Assembly: GCA_965222505.1 (NCBI GenBank)
Contig: OZ244956.1
Location: 186,001 to 250,000, forward strand
Direction: 5' to 3'
Source: G965222505 sp965222505
Lineage (GTDB): Bacteria; Bacteroidota; Rhodothermia; Rhodothermales; DATKEJ01
Length of the DNA stretch: 64,000 nt
Shown here: in pieces, positions 35,266 through 44,489 of the stretch
Position numbering within the stretch: the first letter of the stretch is position 1
How the letters are laid out: each line of letters begins with the position of its first letter
The notes under the pieces: model-generated
Seen by the model: only the letters and a program-made list of their open reading frames with translations
Told to the model about the DNA's origin: nothing
Databases searched by the model: none
Program-made: the position numbers and the translations under genes

Positions 35266-35904
35266 TTACCAATCGCCGTTTCCATCAACTTCAACGGCCC
35301 GCCACAAATACCAGCTTGCAACCGACCGATACGGCATGAATCGCACACCGTAGGCGCGTAATTCCTTGGGGGTTGGCCGTTTTTCAAGATCGTAGGTGAT
35401 TCTGAATCCATTTTGTACGCCAAGGTCAGTTACCGGCCACACATCTGGCCGCCCCAGGTTGAAGATCAAAACCATCTGTACGGTCCAGGGGCCAATGCCC
35501 CGTACCGTCGTGAGCCGCTGCAGGATTTCCTCGTCGCTCATCGCTTTGAGGGCTTCCAGCGTTGGAGGCACAACGCCGGCCTGGGCCTTTTCCGAAAGGT
35601 CCTTTACGGCCAACGTTTTCGCTCTGGATAACCCCGCACCCCGTAGCCGCTCCGGTTCGATGTCCAGTATTTCTTCCGGTGAGGGTGGATCCTCCCGATC
35701 AAACAGCGCACAGACCCGCCGGTAAATGGTTCCGGCTGCTTTGCCAGAGAGTTGCTGATAGACAATGGACCGCATTAAGGCCTGGAAAGGATCATGCATA
35801 TCCCGCAACTCCAGCGTACAAGGCCCGACGATATCCATCAGCCGACGCATGGGAGGTTCCAGAATGAGTAGCCGGTGGGCTTCGTTTAGATCGTAGGAAA
35901 TCAT
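35266..35904 (-). CDS. DNA-3-methyladenine glycosylase 2 (AlkA-like)
   Basis: A 212-residue base-excision repair enzyme that removes alkylated purines. It is made of the HhH-GPD fold only, without the N-terminal beta domain of E. coli AlkA. The block FQALMRSIVYQQLSGKAA matches the helix region, and VRGIGPWTVQMVLIFNLGRPDVWPVTD carries the helix-hairpin-helix and the catalytic Asp in PVTD. No Fe-S cysteines are present. The gene is single, with a tandem-repeat and palindrome region just upstream. Confidence 0.92.
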   Translation of the reverse strand: MISYDLNEAHRLLILEPPMRRLMDIVGPCTLELRDMHDPFQALMRSIVYQQLSGKAAGTIYRRVCALFDREDPPSPEEILDIEPERLRGAGLSRAKTLAVKDLSEKAQAGVVPPTLEALKAMSDEEILQRLTTVRGIGPWTVQMVLIFNLGRPDVWPVTDLGVQNGFRITYDLEKRPTPKELRAYGVRFMPYRSVASWYLWRAVEVDGNGDW

Positions 35905-35915
35905 TTACGTTCTAC

Positions 35916-36003
35916 GTGAGACGCGTGACGTGCCGATGTGAGACGTGCGACGCGTGACATGCCGATGTGCGGCGTGCGACGCGTGACGTGCCGATGTGAG
36001 ACG
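35916..36003. repeat. 29-bp tandem repeats
   Basis: Two full 29-nt units (35938-35966 and 35967-35995), differing at a few bases, are flanked by partial units at 35916-35937 and 35996-36003. The core words are GTGAGACG, GACGCGTGAC and TGCCGAT. They lie between the glycosylase gene and the divergent AbgT transporter gene. They could be binding sites or simple expansion. Confidence 0.75.
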
Positions 36004-36027
36004 TTCTCGGCATTGGCGCCAAACCCT

Positions 36028-36056
36028 GTAGGGACACGGCATGCCGTGTCCGTGGG
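36028..36056. repeat. Intergenic palindrome of a widespread repeat type
   Basis: A perfect 20-bp palindrome at 36032-36051 (GGACACGGCA and its complement) sits inside GTAGGGACACGG...CCGTGTCCGTGGG. This resembles the GTAGGGGCACGG-type palindromic repeats spread through many bacterial genomes. The rest of 36057-36284 holds no gene other than the possible transporter leader. Confidence 0.7.
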
Positions 36057-36284
36057 AAATTTGTTGAAGCATCGACGCTTTTTTCGAGTGTAGAGATGGG
36101 TTGAGAAAATCGTGAGGAAGGAAGGCAGATTAACACGGAGAATAACCGATCAGGGTTCCACTTTAGGAGAATTTAAGGGGGTGGGTTTTTTCCATGGGTT
36201 AAAACTTGCTTCATCAGGGGGTTGCGAAGTATCATCAAGGGTACCTTTCCGTATCTACCCCGTTCAGTCCCAACGCCTATTTTT

Positions 36285-37847
36285 ATGGAAACTGCCTCCT
36301 CCCCCAATGCCTCGACCAACGGTAGTTTGGTCAACCGCATCCTGACTAAAATTGAAGTGATCGGTAACAAACTGCCAGACCCGGCGATGCTGTTCCTGAT
36401 TGCATTGATCATCGTCTGGGTGCTCTCCGCGCTTTTGTCACCAGTTTCATTTACGGACATTGATCCACGCTCCGGCAACCCGATCCAGGTCAACAACCTG
36501 CTCACCGGTACGGCGCTCACCACATTTATGGCGAATATGGTCACCATCTTCACCGGCTTCGCGCCGCTGGGTGTGGTCCTGGTGGCCATGCTCGGTGTAG
36601 GTGTGGCCGATGAGGCGGGGTATTTCAACACCAGCATCAAATTGCTGCTCAGCAAAACCTCAGCCTCCTTGCTCACACCGATGGTCATTTTAGTGGGCTT
36701 GCTGAGTCACAGTGCTGTGGATGCCGGTTACGTGTTGGTTATCCCGCTAGGGGGGATCATTTTCTACGCAGCGGGCCGGCACCCTGTGGCCGGGATTGCG
36801 GCGGCTTTTGCCGGGGTGTCCGGCGGCTTTAGTGCCAACCCGATCCCTTCCGCACTCGATCCGCTCTTGCAGGGGTTCACCCAACCCGCCGCCCAGATCA
36901 TCAACCCGGATGTGTTGGTCAACCCCCTGTGTAACTATTTCTTCACGGCCATCTCCAGCATCCTGATTATCGCCCTCGGCTGGTACGTGACCGACCGCAT
37001 CGTAGAACCCCGCCTGAACCGCAACACCCCCGTCGATGACGATGCCGAAGAATCACCGGACATGGGTGTCATCGACGCGACCGAGCGCAAGGCGTTCTGG
37101 TGGGCGACGTTTGCCATCGGGGTTGGACTGGTCTTGCTGGTGCTCTCCCTGCTCCCCGCCGACTCGGCCTTCCGCGACCAGAATGGCTCGTTAAACTCCT
37201 TCCAGGCTCCGATCATGCAGTCCATCGTCCCTTTGATCTTCCTGCTCTTCTGGATACCCGGCATTGTATATGGCATCATCTCTGGTAAATTCAAAAAGTC
37301 CAAAGACATGGTAGATGCCATGAGCAAGGCGATGGGCGATATGGCCTATTACATTGTGATGGCCTTCTTCTGTGCCCTGTTCGTGTATGCCTTCGGCCAA
37401 TCCAACATTGGGGCTCTGCTGGCGGTGAAAGGTGCTGCCGGCCTGAAAGCCCTGGCCCTACCCGGCTCGGTAACCATCATTGGCATCGTCTTCCTGACCG
37501 CGTTTGTGAACCTGTTTGTCGGTTCTGCCTCGGCCAAATGGGCCTTGTTGGCCCCCATCTTTGTTCCGATGTTGATGCAAGTCGGGATTTCCCCGGAACT
37601 CACCCAGGCGGCCTACCGTGTTGGGGATTCCTCCTCAAACATCATTACGCCGTTGATGCCGTACTTCCCGTTGGTGGTGGTCTACTGCCAACGCTATGTC
37701 AAAGGCACCGGCATTGGCACGCTGACGTCGATCATGTTGCCGTTTAGCATCACCTTCCTGGTGGTCTGGACCATCTTCCTGATTCTCTATTGGGTCGTCG
37801 GCATTCCCCTTGGCCTCGGCGCTTCCTACGTGTACCCCCCAATGTAG
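36285..37847 (+). CDS. abgT: AbgT family transporter
   Basis: A 520-residue inner-membrane transporter with about 11-13 helices. The ATG at 36285 gives a short polar N terminus before GNKLPDPAMLFLIALIIVW, the usual AbgT opening; an upstream in-frame start adds 21 residues. Diagnostic segments are MVTIFTGFAPLGVVLVAMLGVGVADEAGYF-like, GLLSHSAVDAGYVLVIPLGG, GGFSANPIPSALDPLLQGFT, and FVNLFVGSASAKWALLAPIFVPMLM. E. coli AbgT imports p-aminobenzoyl-glutamate; homologues export sulfonamides. Direction here is unknown. The surrounding peptidase genes would fit salvage of dipeptide-like folate fragments. Confidence 0.92.
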   Translation: METASSPNASTNGSLVNRILTKIEVIGNKLPDPAMLFLIALIIVWVLSALLSPVSFTDIDPRSGNPIQVNNLLTGTALTTFMANMVTIFTGFAPLGVVLVAMLGVGVADEAGYFNTSIKLLLSKTSASLLTPMVILVGLLSHSAVDAGYVLVIPLGGIIFYAAGRHPVAGIAAAFAGVSGGFSANPIPSALDPLLQGFTQPAAQIINPDVLVNPLCNYFFTAISSILIIALGWYVTDRIVEPRLNRNTPVDDDAEESPDMGVIDATERKAFWWATFAIGVGLVLLVLSLLPADSAFRDQNGSLNSFQAPIMQSIVPLIFLLFWIPGIVYGIISGKFKKSKDMVDAMSKAMGDMAYYIVMAFFCALFVYAFGQSNIGALLAVKGAAGLKALALPGSVTIIGIVFLTAFVNLFVGSASAKWALLAPIFVPMLMQVGISPELTQAAYRVGDSSSNIITPLMPYFPLVVVYCQRYVKGTGIGTLTSIMLPFSITFLVVWTIFLILYWVVGIPLGLGASYVYPPM

Positions 37848-37861
37848 GCATTGCAATTTCT

Positions 37862-37900
37862 CATCTCCGACTGGGCAAGGCAAAGGCCCAGCCGGAGATG
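37862..37900 (+). terminator. Long hairpin after abgT
   Basis: CATCTCCGACTGGGC pairs with GCCCAGCCGGAGATG (one mismatch in 15) across a 9-nt loop, 15 nt after the transporter stop. No T tract follows directly, so it is a likely but atypical terminator. Confidence 0.6.
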
Positions 37901-38117
37901 TCTGCCTTGCACTTCTTCTTTATTTTCACGTCATTATAGCGTAAATTACGTTTCAACTGGAGGCAGTCTGGGGGTGCTCTGATCGTATGCAGTAATTGCG
38001 TAAGGTCAGATTCCTGATAGAGGCCTCACTTTCACTGCTTCGTTCTTTTCTTTGCCACAGGGACCTCTTTGTATCTATTGAAGTGGGTTCATAGGGCTCC
38101 CAAAACCCGTGAGGATT

Positions 38118-39455
38118 ATGATGCATACCTACAAACCCCTTGCCCTCCTGTTCGTCATGGCTTTGCTATTGATGACCACGTCGACCCGTGCACAAATCGT
38201 CATCGATGCCGACCCTACAACCCCGCCCCCTGCCCTTGAGGCTACGATGTCGTATGCGATGGGCGCGGTCTTTACCGTCGATGTCTACCTGGTCATTCCA
38301 GGTGCCCCCCTTCCACCAGTGAATGCCTACGGCATTGCGATGGAATTTAATGACGTGGCCGGCATACTGGCGTTAGGTGGCGCTACGGTCGCCGACCCCA
38401 TTCCGTCCGGACTCCTTGCCGCACCTCCGATGATTGTTCCACCCGTTGTGCCGACTGATCTGATGCCCCCCCCAGCTGGTGGCCCTTTCATTGCTCCTGG
38501 CGCCCCTCTCGTTTCTCCCGGTTTTGTACCTGCTGCACTTGGGCCAATGGGTCCTTTTACTGCTTCAGATGGCGGGGCTGGTATTTTTGAGGCGGCTCCT
38601 CTACCTTTTGGATTCCCGGCACCTGGAATGATACTCCTTCAGACGGTCCCGTTTACAGCTACAGCCCTCGGCATGTCGGACATCGCGCCCATTGGCCTGT
38701 TCACAGGTGGCCCAGCATGTGGCCCCCCTTTTCCGGTTGCAGGGACGCCCCCCCCTGCAGCCGTACTGCCACCTGTCTTAATTTGGCCCTGTGTCTGTGA
38801 ATTGTACGATGCTGCAACCGGTGTAACCATTTGTCCGGGCATTGTGCCAGCCACCATCACCGTGACCACCCCCCTCCCGGTTGAACTGGTCTCGTTCGAT
38901 GCACGCGTTGAAGGCAATACCGTCCACTTTACCTGGATGACCGCCACCGAAACCGATAACGTGGGCTTTGAACTAGAGCACCGCACCGTTGGCGACGGAC
39001 GGGATGAAGATCAGGTCTGGCCCGTCGTTGGTTTTGTAGACGGCCACGGTACCACCCTTGAGGCACAGCATTATGCGTACGCCGTCGATATCCTCACGCC
39101 GGGGCGGCACCAGTTCCGGCTGAAGCAGATCGACACCGACGGAACGGCGCATTACAGTGAGATTGTTGAAACCCTCGTCGAAGTACCTGGTACGCACGCC
39201 TTGAGTGCTGCCTATCCCAACCCGTTTAATCCCCAAACTACGTTTTCCTTGACCGTTGCGAAGGAACAGCCGGTCATTGTGACACTGCATGACGTAACGG
39301 GCCGTCTCGTCAAGACGCTCTATGACGGCATCGTGCCGGCTCAAACGGAACAACAAATTCGTATTGACGGCACGGGCTTGTCGAGCGGGTTGTACATGTA
39401 CCAGGCCGCTGGCACAACGTTCAGCGAGAGCCGGTCGGTGCTCCTGTCCAAGTAG
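38118..39455 (+). CDS. Proline-rich T9SS-exported protein
   Basis: A 445-residue exported protein. The ATG at 38118 (or 38121) starts a signal peptide ending near TRAQ. Residues 30-260 are a cohesin-like region interrupted by a long Pro/Ala-rich stretch (for example VPPVVPTDLMPPPAGG) with three cysteines. Residues 262-355 are a fibronectin-like module (LPVELVSFDARVEG, TATETDNVGFELEH) shared with proteins at 54-57 kb. The last 85 residues are a T9SS sorting domain with YPNPFNPQTTF and ending SRSVLLSK. Expected at the cell surface; ligand unknown. A strong terminator follows. Confidence 0.82.
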   Translation: MMHTYKPLALLFVMALLLMTTSTRAQIVIDADPTTPPPALEATMSYAMGAVFTVDVYLVIPGAPLPPVNAYGIAMEFNDVAGILALGGATVADPIPSGLLAAPPMIVPPVVPTDLMPPPAGGPFIAPGAPLVSPGFVPAALGPMGPFTASDGGAGIFEAAPLPFGFPAPGMILLQTVPFTATALGMSDIAPIGLFTGGPACGPPFPVAGTPPPAAVLPPVLIWPCVCELYDAATGVTICPGIVPATITVTTPLPVELVSFDARVEGNTVHFTWMTATETDNVGFELEHRTVGDGRDEDQVWPVVGFVDGHGTTLEAQHYAYAVDILTPGRHQFRLKQIDTDGTAHYSEIVETLVEVPGTHALSAAYPNPFNPQTTFSLTVAKEQPVIVTLHDVTGRLVKTLYDGIVPAQTEQQIRIDGTGLSSGLYMYQAAGTTFSESRSVLLSK

Positions 39456-39484
39456 CGATTCTTCCTTAACCCAAGTTGAAGATC

Positions 39485-39522
39485 AATGACCACGCTGCCC
39501 TGGTGGCGTGGTCATTTTTTTT
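39485..39522 (+). terminator. Rho-independent terminator
   Basis: AATGACCACGC pairs with GCGTGGTCATT over a 10-nt loop and is followed by an eight-T run. The T run overlaps the last bases of the convergent M28 peptidase gene. Confidence 0.88.
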
Positions 39523-40900
39523 AGCGAGGAAGCCGTTCCGGTAAATCGGCGACGGTGTAGGCCATAACGGCCAAAGTGGCTACGCTGAGGGCCATTTCAT
39601 GCGGGTCCAATTTGTCGATGGTATCGGCGTGGGTATGATGGTACCAGAAATATTTGCTGCCCTCTACCCGCAGGCCCATTCCGGGTACCCCTTCGCGCAT
39701 GAGGGGGCCGATATCGGCCCCGCCGCCGCCACGGGTGATTTCTCCTGCCCCAATCGGCTCCAGCAGCTTGCCGATTCGCTGGATGATGGCAAAGGCTTCA
39801 TCACTTCCAGTGAAGCCATACCCCAGCGGTTTGAAGACCCCGGAGTCGGATTCCATGGCCAGAATGTGGTTCGCGACCTTCTCGCCCTGGTTGTCTTTAT
39901 AGGCCACGCCGCCCCGTAGGCCGTTTTCCTCATTGGTCCACAGCACCACCCGAACGGTACGGCGCGGACGGAGCCCAAGTTTGTGCATCAAGCGGACTGC
40001 CTCCCATGCGGCAACGCATCCCCCCCCATCGTCCATTGCGCCTTGCCCGACGTCCCAGGAGTCAATGTGCCCACCTAACACCACCACTTCTTCCGGGAAC
40101 TCCGAGCCGGTGATTTCAGCCATGACGTTGCGGGAGGTGGTATCCGGCAGGGTTTGGGCTTCCATCTTCAACCGGACGACCACTTTTTGCCCGCGTTTCG
40201 TCATGCGGTCGATCATTTCAGCATCTTCGAGGGTAATGGCTGCGTGTGGAATTTTTCGAACATCTTCCTCATACCGCATGGCCCCGGTGTGTGGGGTTTG
40301 CATCCCGAAGGGACCCACAGAACGAAGGAGGCCGGCCACCGCCCCGGCTTTGGCAGCCGCAACGGCCCCACGCCCCCGGTATTGTACGGTTCTGCCGTAG
40401 GACGTGAACGGCACATTAAACAGGACAATTTTACCCGCTGCTTCGGCAGCACGGGCTTCCAGATCCTCGAAGCTATACACCACAAATACTTCGCCTTCAA
40501 TCCCTTCCGGGGGGGTCCCTACACTGCCTCCTTGCGCCAACATCGGCATGTTATGGGGCCGGGGTTCGACCATCATCAGGGATTCTTCTCCCCGTACCCA
40601 GTGGGGCACCTGCACGTCCTCGGCCCTGACGTTTTCCAGTCCGTCGGCTTTCATTTCGGCCAGGATCCAATCGAGCGCATCTTCCAGGTTTTGAGAACCG
40701 CTCAGGCGTGGACCAAAGGTGTCTACCAACTCGGCGAGGCGGTCATAGGCTGCACTATCGGCCAGGGCCGCGTCGATGAGTTTCTGTGCGGAGGCATGGT
40801 AGTTTTCAACGATGTGGGTTTCAACACGGGCCGGTGGAGCTTCCTGTGCAGAAACCGGAAGGGCAAACAGAATCAACAGACAGGCAATACGTAGGGGCAT
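39521..40900 (-). CDS. Secreted M28 family metallopeptidase (carboxypeptidase Q-like)
   Basis: A 459-residue zinc aminopeptidase/carboxypeptidase-type enzyme. The ATG at 40900 begins a signal peptide (MPLRIACLLILFALPVSAQ); the 27 upstream residues are not plausible. A PA-type insert lies at residues 130-210. The di-zinc site is complete: GGHIDSWDVGQGAMDDGGG (His, bridging Asp), TNEENGLRG (Glu, Glu), MESDSGV (Asp) and YHHTHADTID (His). It resembles plasma glutamate carboxypeptidase and should cleave short peptides in the periplasm. It converges on the T9SS gene with a shared terminator. Confidence 0.9.
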   Translation of the reverse strand: MPLRIACLLILFALPVSAQEAPPARVETHIVENYHASAQKLIDAALADSAAYDRLAELVDTFGPRLSGSQNLEDALDWILAEMKADGLENVRAEDVQVPHWVRGEESLMMVEPRPHNMPMLAQGGSVGTPPEGIEGEVFVVYSFEDLEARAAEAAGKIVLFNVPFTSYGRTVQYRGRGAVAAAKAGAVAGLLRSVGPFGMQTPHTGAMRYEEDVRKIPHAAITLEDAEMIDRMTKRGQKVVVRLKMEAQTLPDTTSRNVMAEITGSEFPEEVVVLGGHIDSWDVGQGAMDDGGGCVAAWEAVRLMHKLGLRPRRTVRVVLWTNEENGLRGGVAYKDNQGEKVANHILAMESDSGVFKPLGYGFTGSDEAFAIIQRIGKLLEPIGAGEITRGGGGADIGPLMREGVPGMGLRVEGSKYFWYHHTHADTIDKLDPHEMALSVATLAVMAYTVADLPERLPR

Positions 40901-41049
40901 GGCGTTAAGGCAATGGCGGTGACAGGAAAAACAGAATGGAGAAAGTACGCCGTTTGCCGGGCCTTCACAACCCTGTCCCATTGACAGACTGAATACTGTA
41001 GGTTAGATTCTTTCATTTCCAACTCTGCATCCACGATCCTGTAGAAAAC

Positions 41050-41235
41050 ATGGACCCCAGAAAAGGTTGGGCCGCGCTGTTTTGTGTGGTCCTCGCCCTC
41101 TTTGGCGCAATGAGTGGCTACCGCTGGCTTACGGTCGTAGCCCTGGGCATCTGGGTTGGGGCCATGCTCGTGTTTGGCCGGGGAGAACGACATCCCCCGT
41201 TGCACATCGACCCGGAAGATGAGGGTCAACCCTAG
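41050..41235 (+). CDS. Small two-helix membrane protein
   Basis: A 61-residue protein with two predicted membrane helices, residues 7-22 (WAALFCVVLALFGAMSG) and 26-43 (LTVVALGIWVGAMLVFG), and a short charged tail. It lies alone on the plus strand between two minus-strand genes, converging on the lipoprotein gene 6 nt away. Length and hydrophobic pattern favour a real gene, but no family was recognised. Confidence 0.5.
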   Translation: MDPRKGWAALFCVVLALFGAMSGYRWLTVVALGIWVGAMLVFGRGERHPPLHIDPEDEGQP

Positions 41236-41241
41236 TGTGAA

Positions 41242-42027
41242 TTAGGGAAAAAGGCGGCTGACCCATTCTAGCATGCGGACTTGCATTTCCACATGCCCAT
41301 GTTGGGCCTCAACGTTGATGTACGGGATGCCCTCCCGTCCACTAAAGACGGAAAGGGAGCCATCGTCTGTGGCCTGGGCATTGTCTTGCAGAATCACGTT
41401 GTACCCGGCATCACGGGCTGCCTCGAAGAACCGCCGGTCCGTCACATAGAAAAAATCATCCGGATCCGTACCGGGTTCGATGTGGGCAGCTTCTGCATCG
41501 GATTCATAATCTCCCCCTGCTGCATAGTCGGTAATCATATAGTTTTGATCCGTGTTGTTATGTACGGTTACGATGCCTCCCCCACGGCTGAGTTCGTATC
41601 GGGCCAGTATCTGATCTGCAAAGGTTCTCACGGCTTGTAAGGCTTCTTCGGTAAAATTTTCTTCTCGTTCCAGGGTACGCCGGGCGCCAGCATCGGTGAA
41701 CATCCGGTTGGGGTCAAACCTGTACGATCTCCCGTTTAATTCGAACGCAATCAATCGCTCCCCGCTGTGGCTCAAGGTGACCAATTGCCCCCCTTCCTTC
41801 CTGATGACTTCCCGCCCGGCCTCCACAGCCGTGTTTTCGTCGTCATGCATATTAAACAATGTAAACGCCCGATCTCCTGACGCATACATCTCCACCTGAA
41901 CCGTTGCCGAGCCTATGGTAAATACATCGCTTGAAGAGGTGAGCGCCTTGGACCCAGCACAGGAAGAAAGGATCAGGCATCCAAGGCACAGGAGAAGGCG
42001 GATAACTGGTGATTTATGATTGGGCAT
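41242..42027 (-). CDS. Lipoprotein of unknown function
   Basis: A 261-residue lipoprotein. The ATG at 42027 gives a signal with lipobox LSSC near residue 23; an ATG 18 codons upstream adds implausible polar residues. The mature part has an alternating beta pattern followed by a helix (FTEEALQAVRTFADQILARYEL), then an alpha/beta segment (GIVTVHNNTDQNYMITDYAAGGDYESDA). The stretch HNNTD...DDFFYVTDRRFFEAA recalls proteins with a GAF- or hydrolase-like fold, but no active site is clear. Divergent from the DUF819 gene by about 70 nt. Confidence 0.75.
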   Translation of the reverse strand: MPNHKSPVIRLLLCLGCLILSSCAGSKALTSSSDVFTIGSATVQVEMYASGDRAFTLFNMHDDENTAVEAGREVIRKEGGQLVTLSHSGERLIAFELNGRSYRFDPNRMFTDAGARRTLEREENFTEEALQAVRTFADQILARYELSRGGGIVTVHNNTDQNYMITDYAAGGDYESDAEAAHIEPGTDPDDFFYVTDRRFFEAARDAGYNVILQDNAQATDDGSLSVFSGREGIPYINVEAQHGHVEMQVRMLEWVSRLFP

Positions 42028-42094
42028 TGGTAATTGGTGATTTTTTGTGATATTGGGCAAACCAAAATAACAAATCATCAATCACCAATCCCAT

Positions 42095-43282
42095 ATGATC
42101 ACGGATTCGACGCATTTATTCGCCTTTTTGGCCGGCATTCTGGGCCTGGTGTTCTGGCTCAGTACCCTGAAACCCCTCCAGAAGCTGTTCACCTACCTCC
42201 CCCCCGTCATCTGGGCCTACTTTGTGCCGATGTTTGCGACCACGTTTGGCATCATCCCCGGCCAGGCTGAGGTGTATGAATGGATGCGGACGCATTTTCT
42301 GTTGATCGCCCTGTTTTTGATCATGCTGAGTGTGGATGTACCGGCCATCCTGAAACTCGGTCGACTGGCATTTATCATGATGATTGCCGGGACCATCGGC
42401 ATTGTTTTGGGGGGGCCGATTGCCTATGCGGTATTTAAGGGCGCGCTCCCCCCTGAAGCCTGGAAAGGATTTGCCGCGCTCTCCGGCAGTTGGATCGGGG
42501 GCAGTGCCAACATGCTGGCGGTACAGGCCCATGTGGGGACCCCCGATAGCATGATGGGGCCCATCATTGTGGTGGATACCGTGGTGGGCTACGGCTGGAT
42601 GGGGGTGTTGCTGTTTCTCAGTACCTTTCAAAACCGCTTCGACAAGTGGGTCGGCGCAGACACCAATGCCATCGCCGAGACCAACGCCAAGTTCGCTGCC
42701 CTTGACCAAACCCGCCGCCCCACCGACCTGGGCGACTTTGCAATCCTCGTTGGGCTGGGCATTGTGGGGGCGATCGGTGCGATCCTGCTGGCCGATGTAC
42801 TCCCGGTGGTCCGCACCCCTTCCGGCACAACCATCATTGGCACGGGCACCTGGCGGGTCTTGCTGGTGGTGACCGTCGGATTGGCGTTATCCTTTACCAA
42901 GGTTCAAAAACTGGAAGAGGTTGGGGCCTCCAAGGTTGGATATGCAGCACTGTATCTTTTGCTCACCGCGATTGGGGCACAAGCCGACTTGAAGGCAGTC
43001 CTGACGACCCCCGTGTTCCTTGTGGCAGGCGCCCTATGGATCGCGGTGCATATCGTCATTCTTTTCACCACAGCCAAGATCTTCAGGGCCCCGCTGTTTT
43101 TTGTAGCCACCGGGAGCATGGCCAACATTGGGGGTGCCGCGAGTGCCCCGGTTGTGGCCGGGGTCTACCACCCCGCACTGGCACCCGTGGGTGTTCTGAT
43201 GGCCGTGGCCGGGTATATCCTCGGCATCTATGCCAGTTTTTTCCTCAGTACCCCCCTTCTGGAATGGGTAGCCGGCTGGTAG
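42095..43282 (+). CDS. DUF819 family membrane protein
   Basis: A 395-residue inner-membrane protein of the DUF819 (YjcL-like) family with about ten to eleven helices. The repeat-like motifs FAALSGSWIGGSANMLAVQ and FVATGSMANIGGAASAPVVAGVYHPALAPVG are diagnostic and resemble the inverted-repeat cores of secondary transporters of the CPA/gluconate group. A cytoplasmic loop (residues 180-210) is rich in Asn, Ala and Arg. Substrate unknown. The start is an ATG after an AT-rich gap shared with the divergent lipoprotein gene. Confidence 0.9.
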   Translation: MITDSTHLFAFLAGILGLVFWLSTLKPLQKLFTYLPPVIWAYFVPMFATTFGIIPGQAEVYEWMRTHFLLIALFLIMLSVDVPAILKLGRLAFIMMIAGTIGIVLGGPIAYAVFKGALPPEAWKGFAALSGSWIGGSANMLAVQAHVGTPDSMMGPIIVVDTVVGYGWMGVLLFLSTFQNRFDKWVGADTNAIAETNAKFAALDQTRRPTDLGDFAILVGLGIVGAIGAILLADVLPVVRTPSGTTIIGTGTWRVLLVVTVGLALSFTKVQKLEEVGASKVGYAALYLLLTAIGAQADLKAVLTTPVFLVAGALWIAVHIVILFTTAKIFRAPLFFVATGSMANIGGAASAPVVAGVYHPALAPVGVLMAVAGYILGIYASFFLSTPLLEWVAGW

Positions 43283-43291
43283 GGTTAGCGC

Positions 43292-43495
43292 TCAAGGGAC
43301 AAAAACAGGCGGTTGAATTTTAGCATGCGCTGCTTTGAGTTGTTGCAGCATACTGTGAATCTCATTATCCATTATGCCGACCTCTTCGTCCCGGAGGCAT
43401 TCCGCGTCGTCTTGCAGCTCCAGATCCATTGGATCGATGGCAATACGCCATTTGATGTTTTCCCCGGGTTCGGCTCCCTTCTTTTGATTCGCCAT
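43292..43495 (-). CDS. Small acidic protein, unknown
   Basis: A 67-residue cytoplasmic protein. The ATG at 43495 starts MANQKKGAEPGENIKWRI; a longer in-frame extension is rejected as low complexity. The chain is acidic and helical after residue 25 (DLELQDDAECLRDEEVGIMDNEIHSMLQQLKAAH). One cysteine, no membrane segment. It converges on the DUF819 gene with a 9-nt gap. Not recognised. Confidence 0.5.
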   Translation of the reverse strand: MANQKKGAEPGENIKWRIAIDPMDLELQDDAECLRDEEVGIMDNEIHSMLQQLKAAHAKIQPPVFVP

Positions 43496-43775
43496 TTTTC
43501 CTCTCTCGATGCGGTTCCTGTGCGCCTCTTGGAACCGGGTACATGCTGATCGTAATGCCGACAGTCCGGTTTGCCCCGATGAAGGTGGATTGTGGGTGTA
43601 CACCTGGGCAGGTGGTCGGTCTGTATTGGCCGGCTTTGCTTACGCCTCACAAAGTTGTATGGGCCTGGCATTGCGGGATGCCGTTTCGCGTTGGGTATAA
43701 GATAGGCCCATCAGATTGTTTTTTCAACCGTATATTCAATTGATCTTCAACATTGTCAATTTCCAAGTTTCTCTG

Positions 43776-44144
43776 ATGACCAACCTGATTCTAGTCGGCG
43801 ACCGTGTACTGATCAAACCCGGCGAACCCAACCAGCAGACAACCTCTGGATTGTACCTGCCTGCTTCCGTCAAACAAAAGGAACGCATACAGGGTGGGCA
43901 AGTGGTGAATGTCGGGCCAGGCTACCTCATGCCCAATCCCGATTTTGATGATGAACCCTGGTCTGCGTCCCAACCAGCCGTTCGGTTTTTGCCCCTCCAG
44001 GCACAGGTCGGGGATTATGCCTTCTTCTTGCGCAAAGAGGCCATCGACCTGGAGTACGAAGACGAAACGTATCTGATTATCCCCCACCAGGCGATCCTGG
44101 CCCTCGTACGTAAACAACCGGATGAACGGGACTTGTACGGATAG
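43776..44144 (+). CDS. GroES-like co-chaperonin domain protein
   Basis: A 122-residue Cpn10-fold protein. The ATG at 43776 gives the normal GroES start (LILVGDRVLIKP). The mobile-loop region QTTSGLYLPASVKQKERIQGG retains the SG-hydrophobic-LP signature, where LYL replaces the IVL that contacts GroEL. A 15-20-residue acidic and aromatic insertion (around PNPDFDDEPWSAS) follows GxVVNVGPG, and the C-terminal strand EDETYLIIPHQAILALV is present. It is not next to groEL. It may be an alternative co-chaperonin or a divergent relative with another partner. Confidence 0.8.
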   Translation: MTNLILVGDRVLIKPGEPNQQTTSGLYLPASVKQKERIQGGQVVNVGPGYLMPNPDFDDEPWSASQPAVRFLPLQAQVGDYAFFLRKEAIDLEYEDETYLIIPHQAILALVRKQPDERDLYG

Positions 44145-44489
44145 TAGCTACACCGGAGGCGCAATTTCGACACATCTGACCAGGCTCTCCTTTCGCATCC
44201 AATGGGCACAAACGTATACAAATTCCCTTGCGCTATTATTTTCCTAAACGATTAAGGATTTTACTTTTAAGGATTGATCCGTTGTGATTCCCAACTTCGC
44301 GTTCTATACGATTATGTAACCAATTTCCGTTCGATGCGTTCATGTGGGCAAAAGGTCGGGCATTTTGATCCCATCGCCCGGCCAGGTTTATCCCTTGAGC
44401 TAAAGGCAAGCACAATATACAGAGGTGGTGCATGCCAAGGGAAGCCAGACAGTACCCGTGCCCTTGTTTCACGCAGGACCCATTTCATT

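Noticed and set aside
44252..44275. Two direct TTAAGGATT words as an operator for DUF1800
   Set aside because: Only two 9-nt words in an AT-rich stretch, with no supporting regulator; mentioned in the gene entry only.
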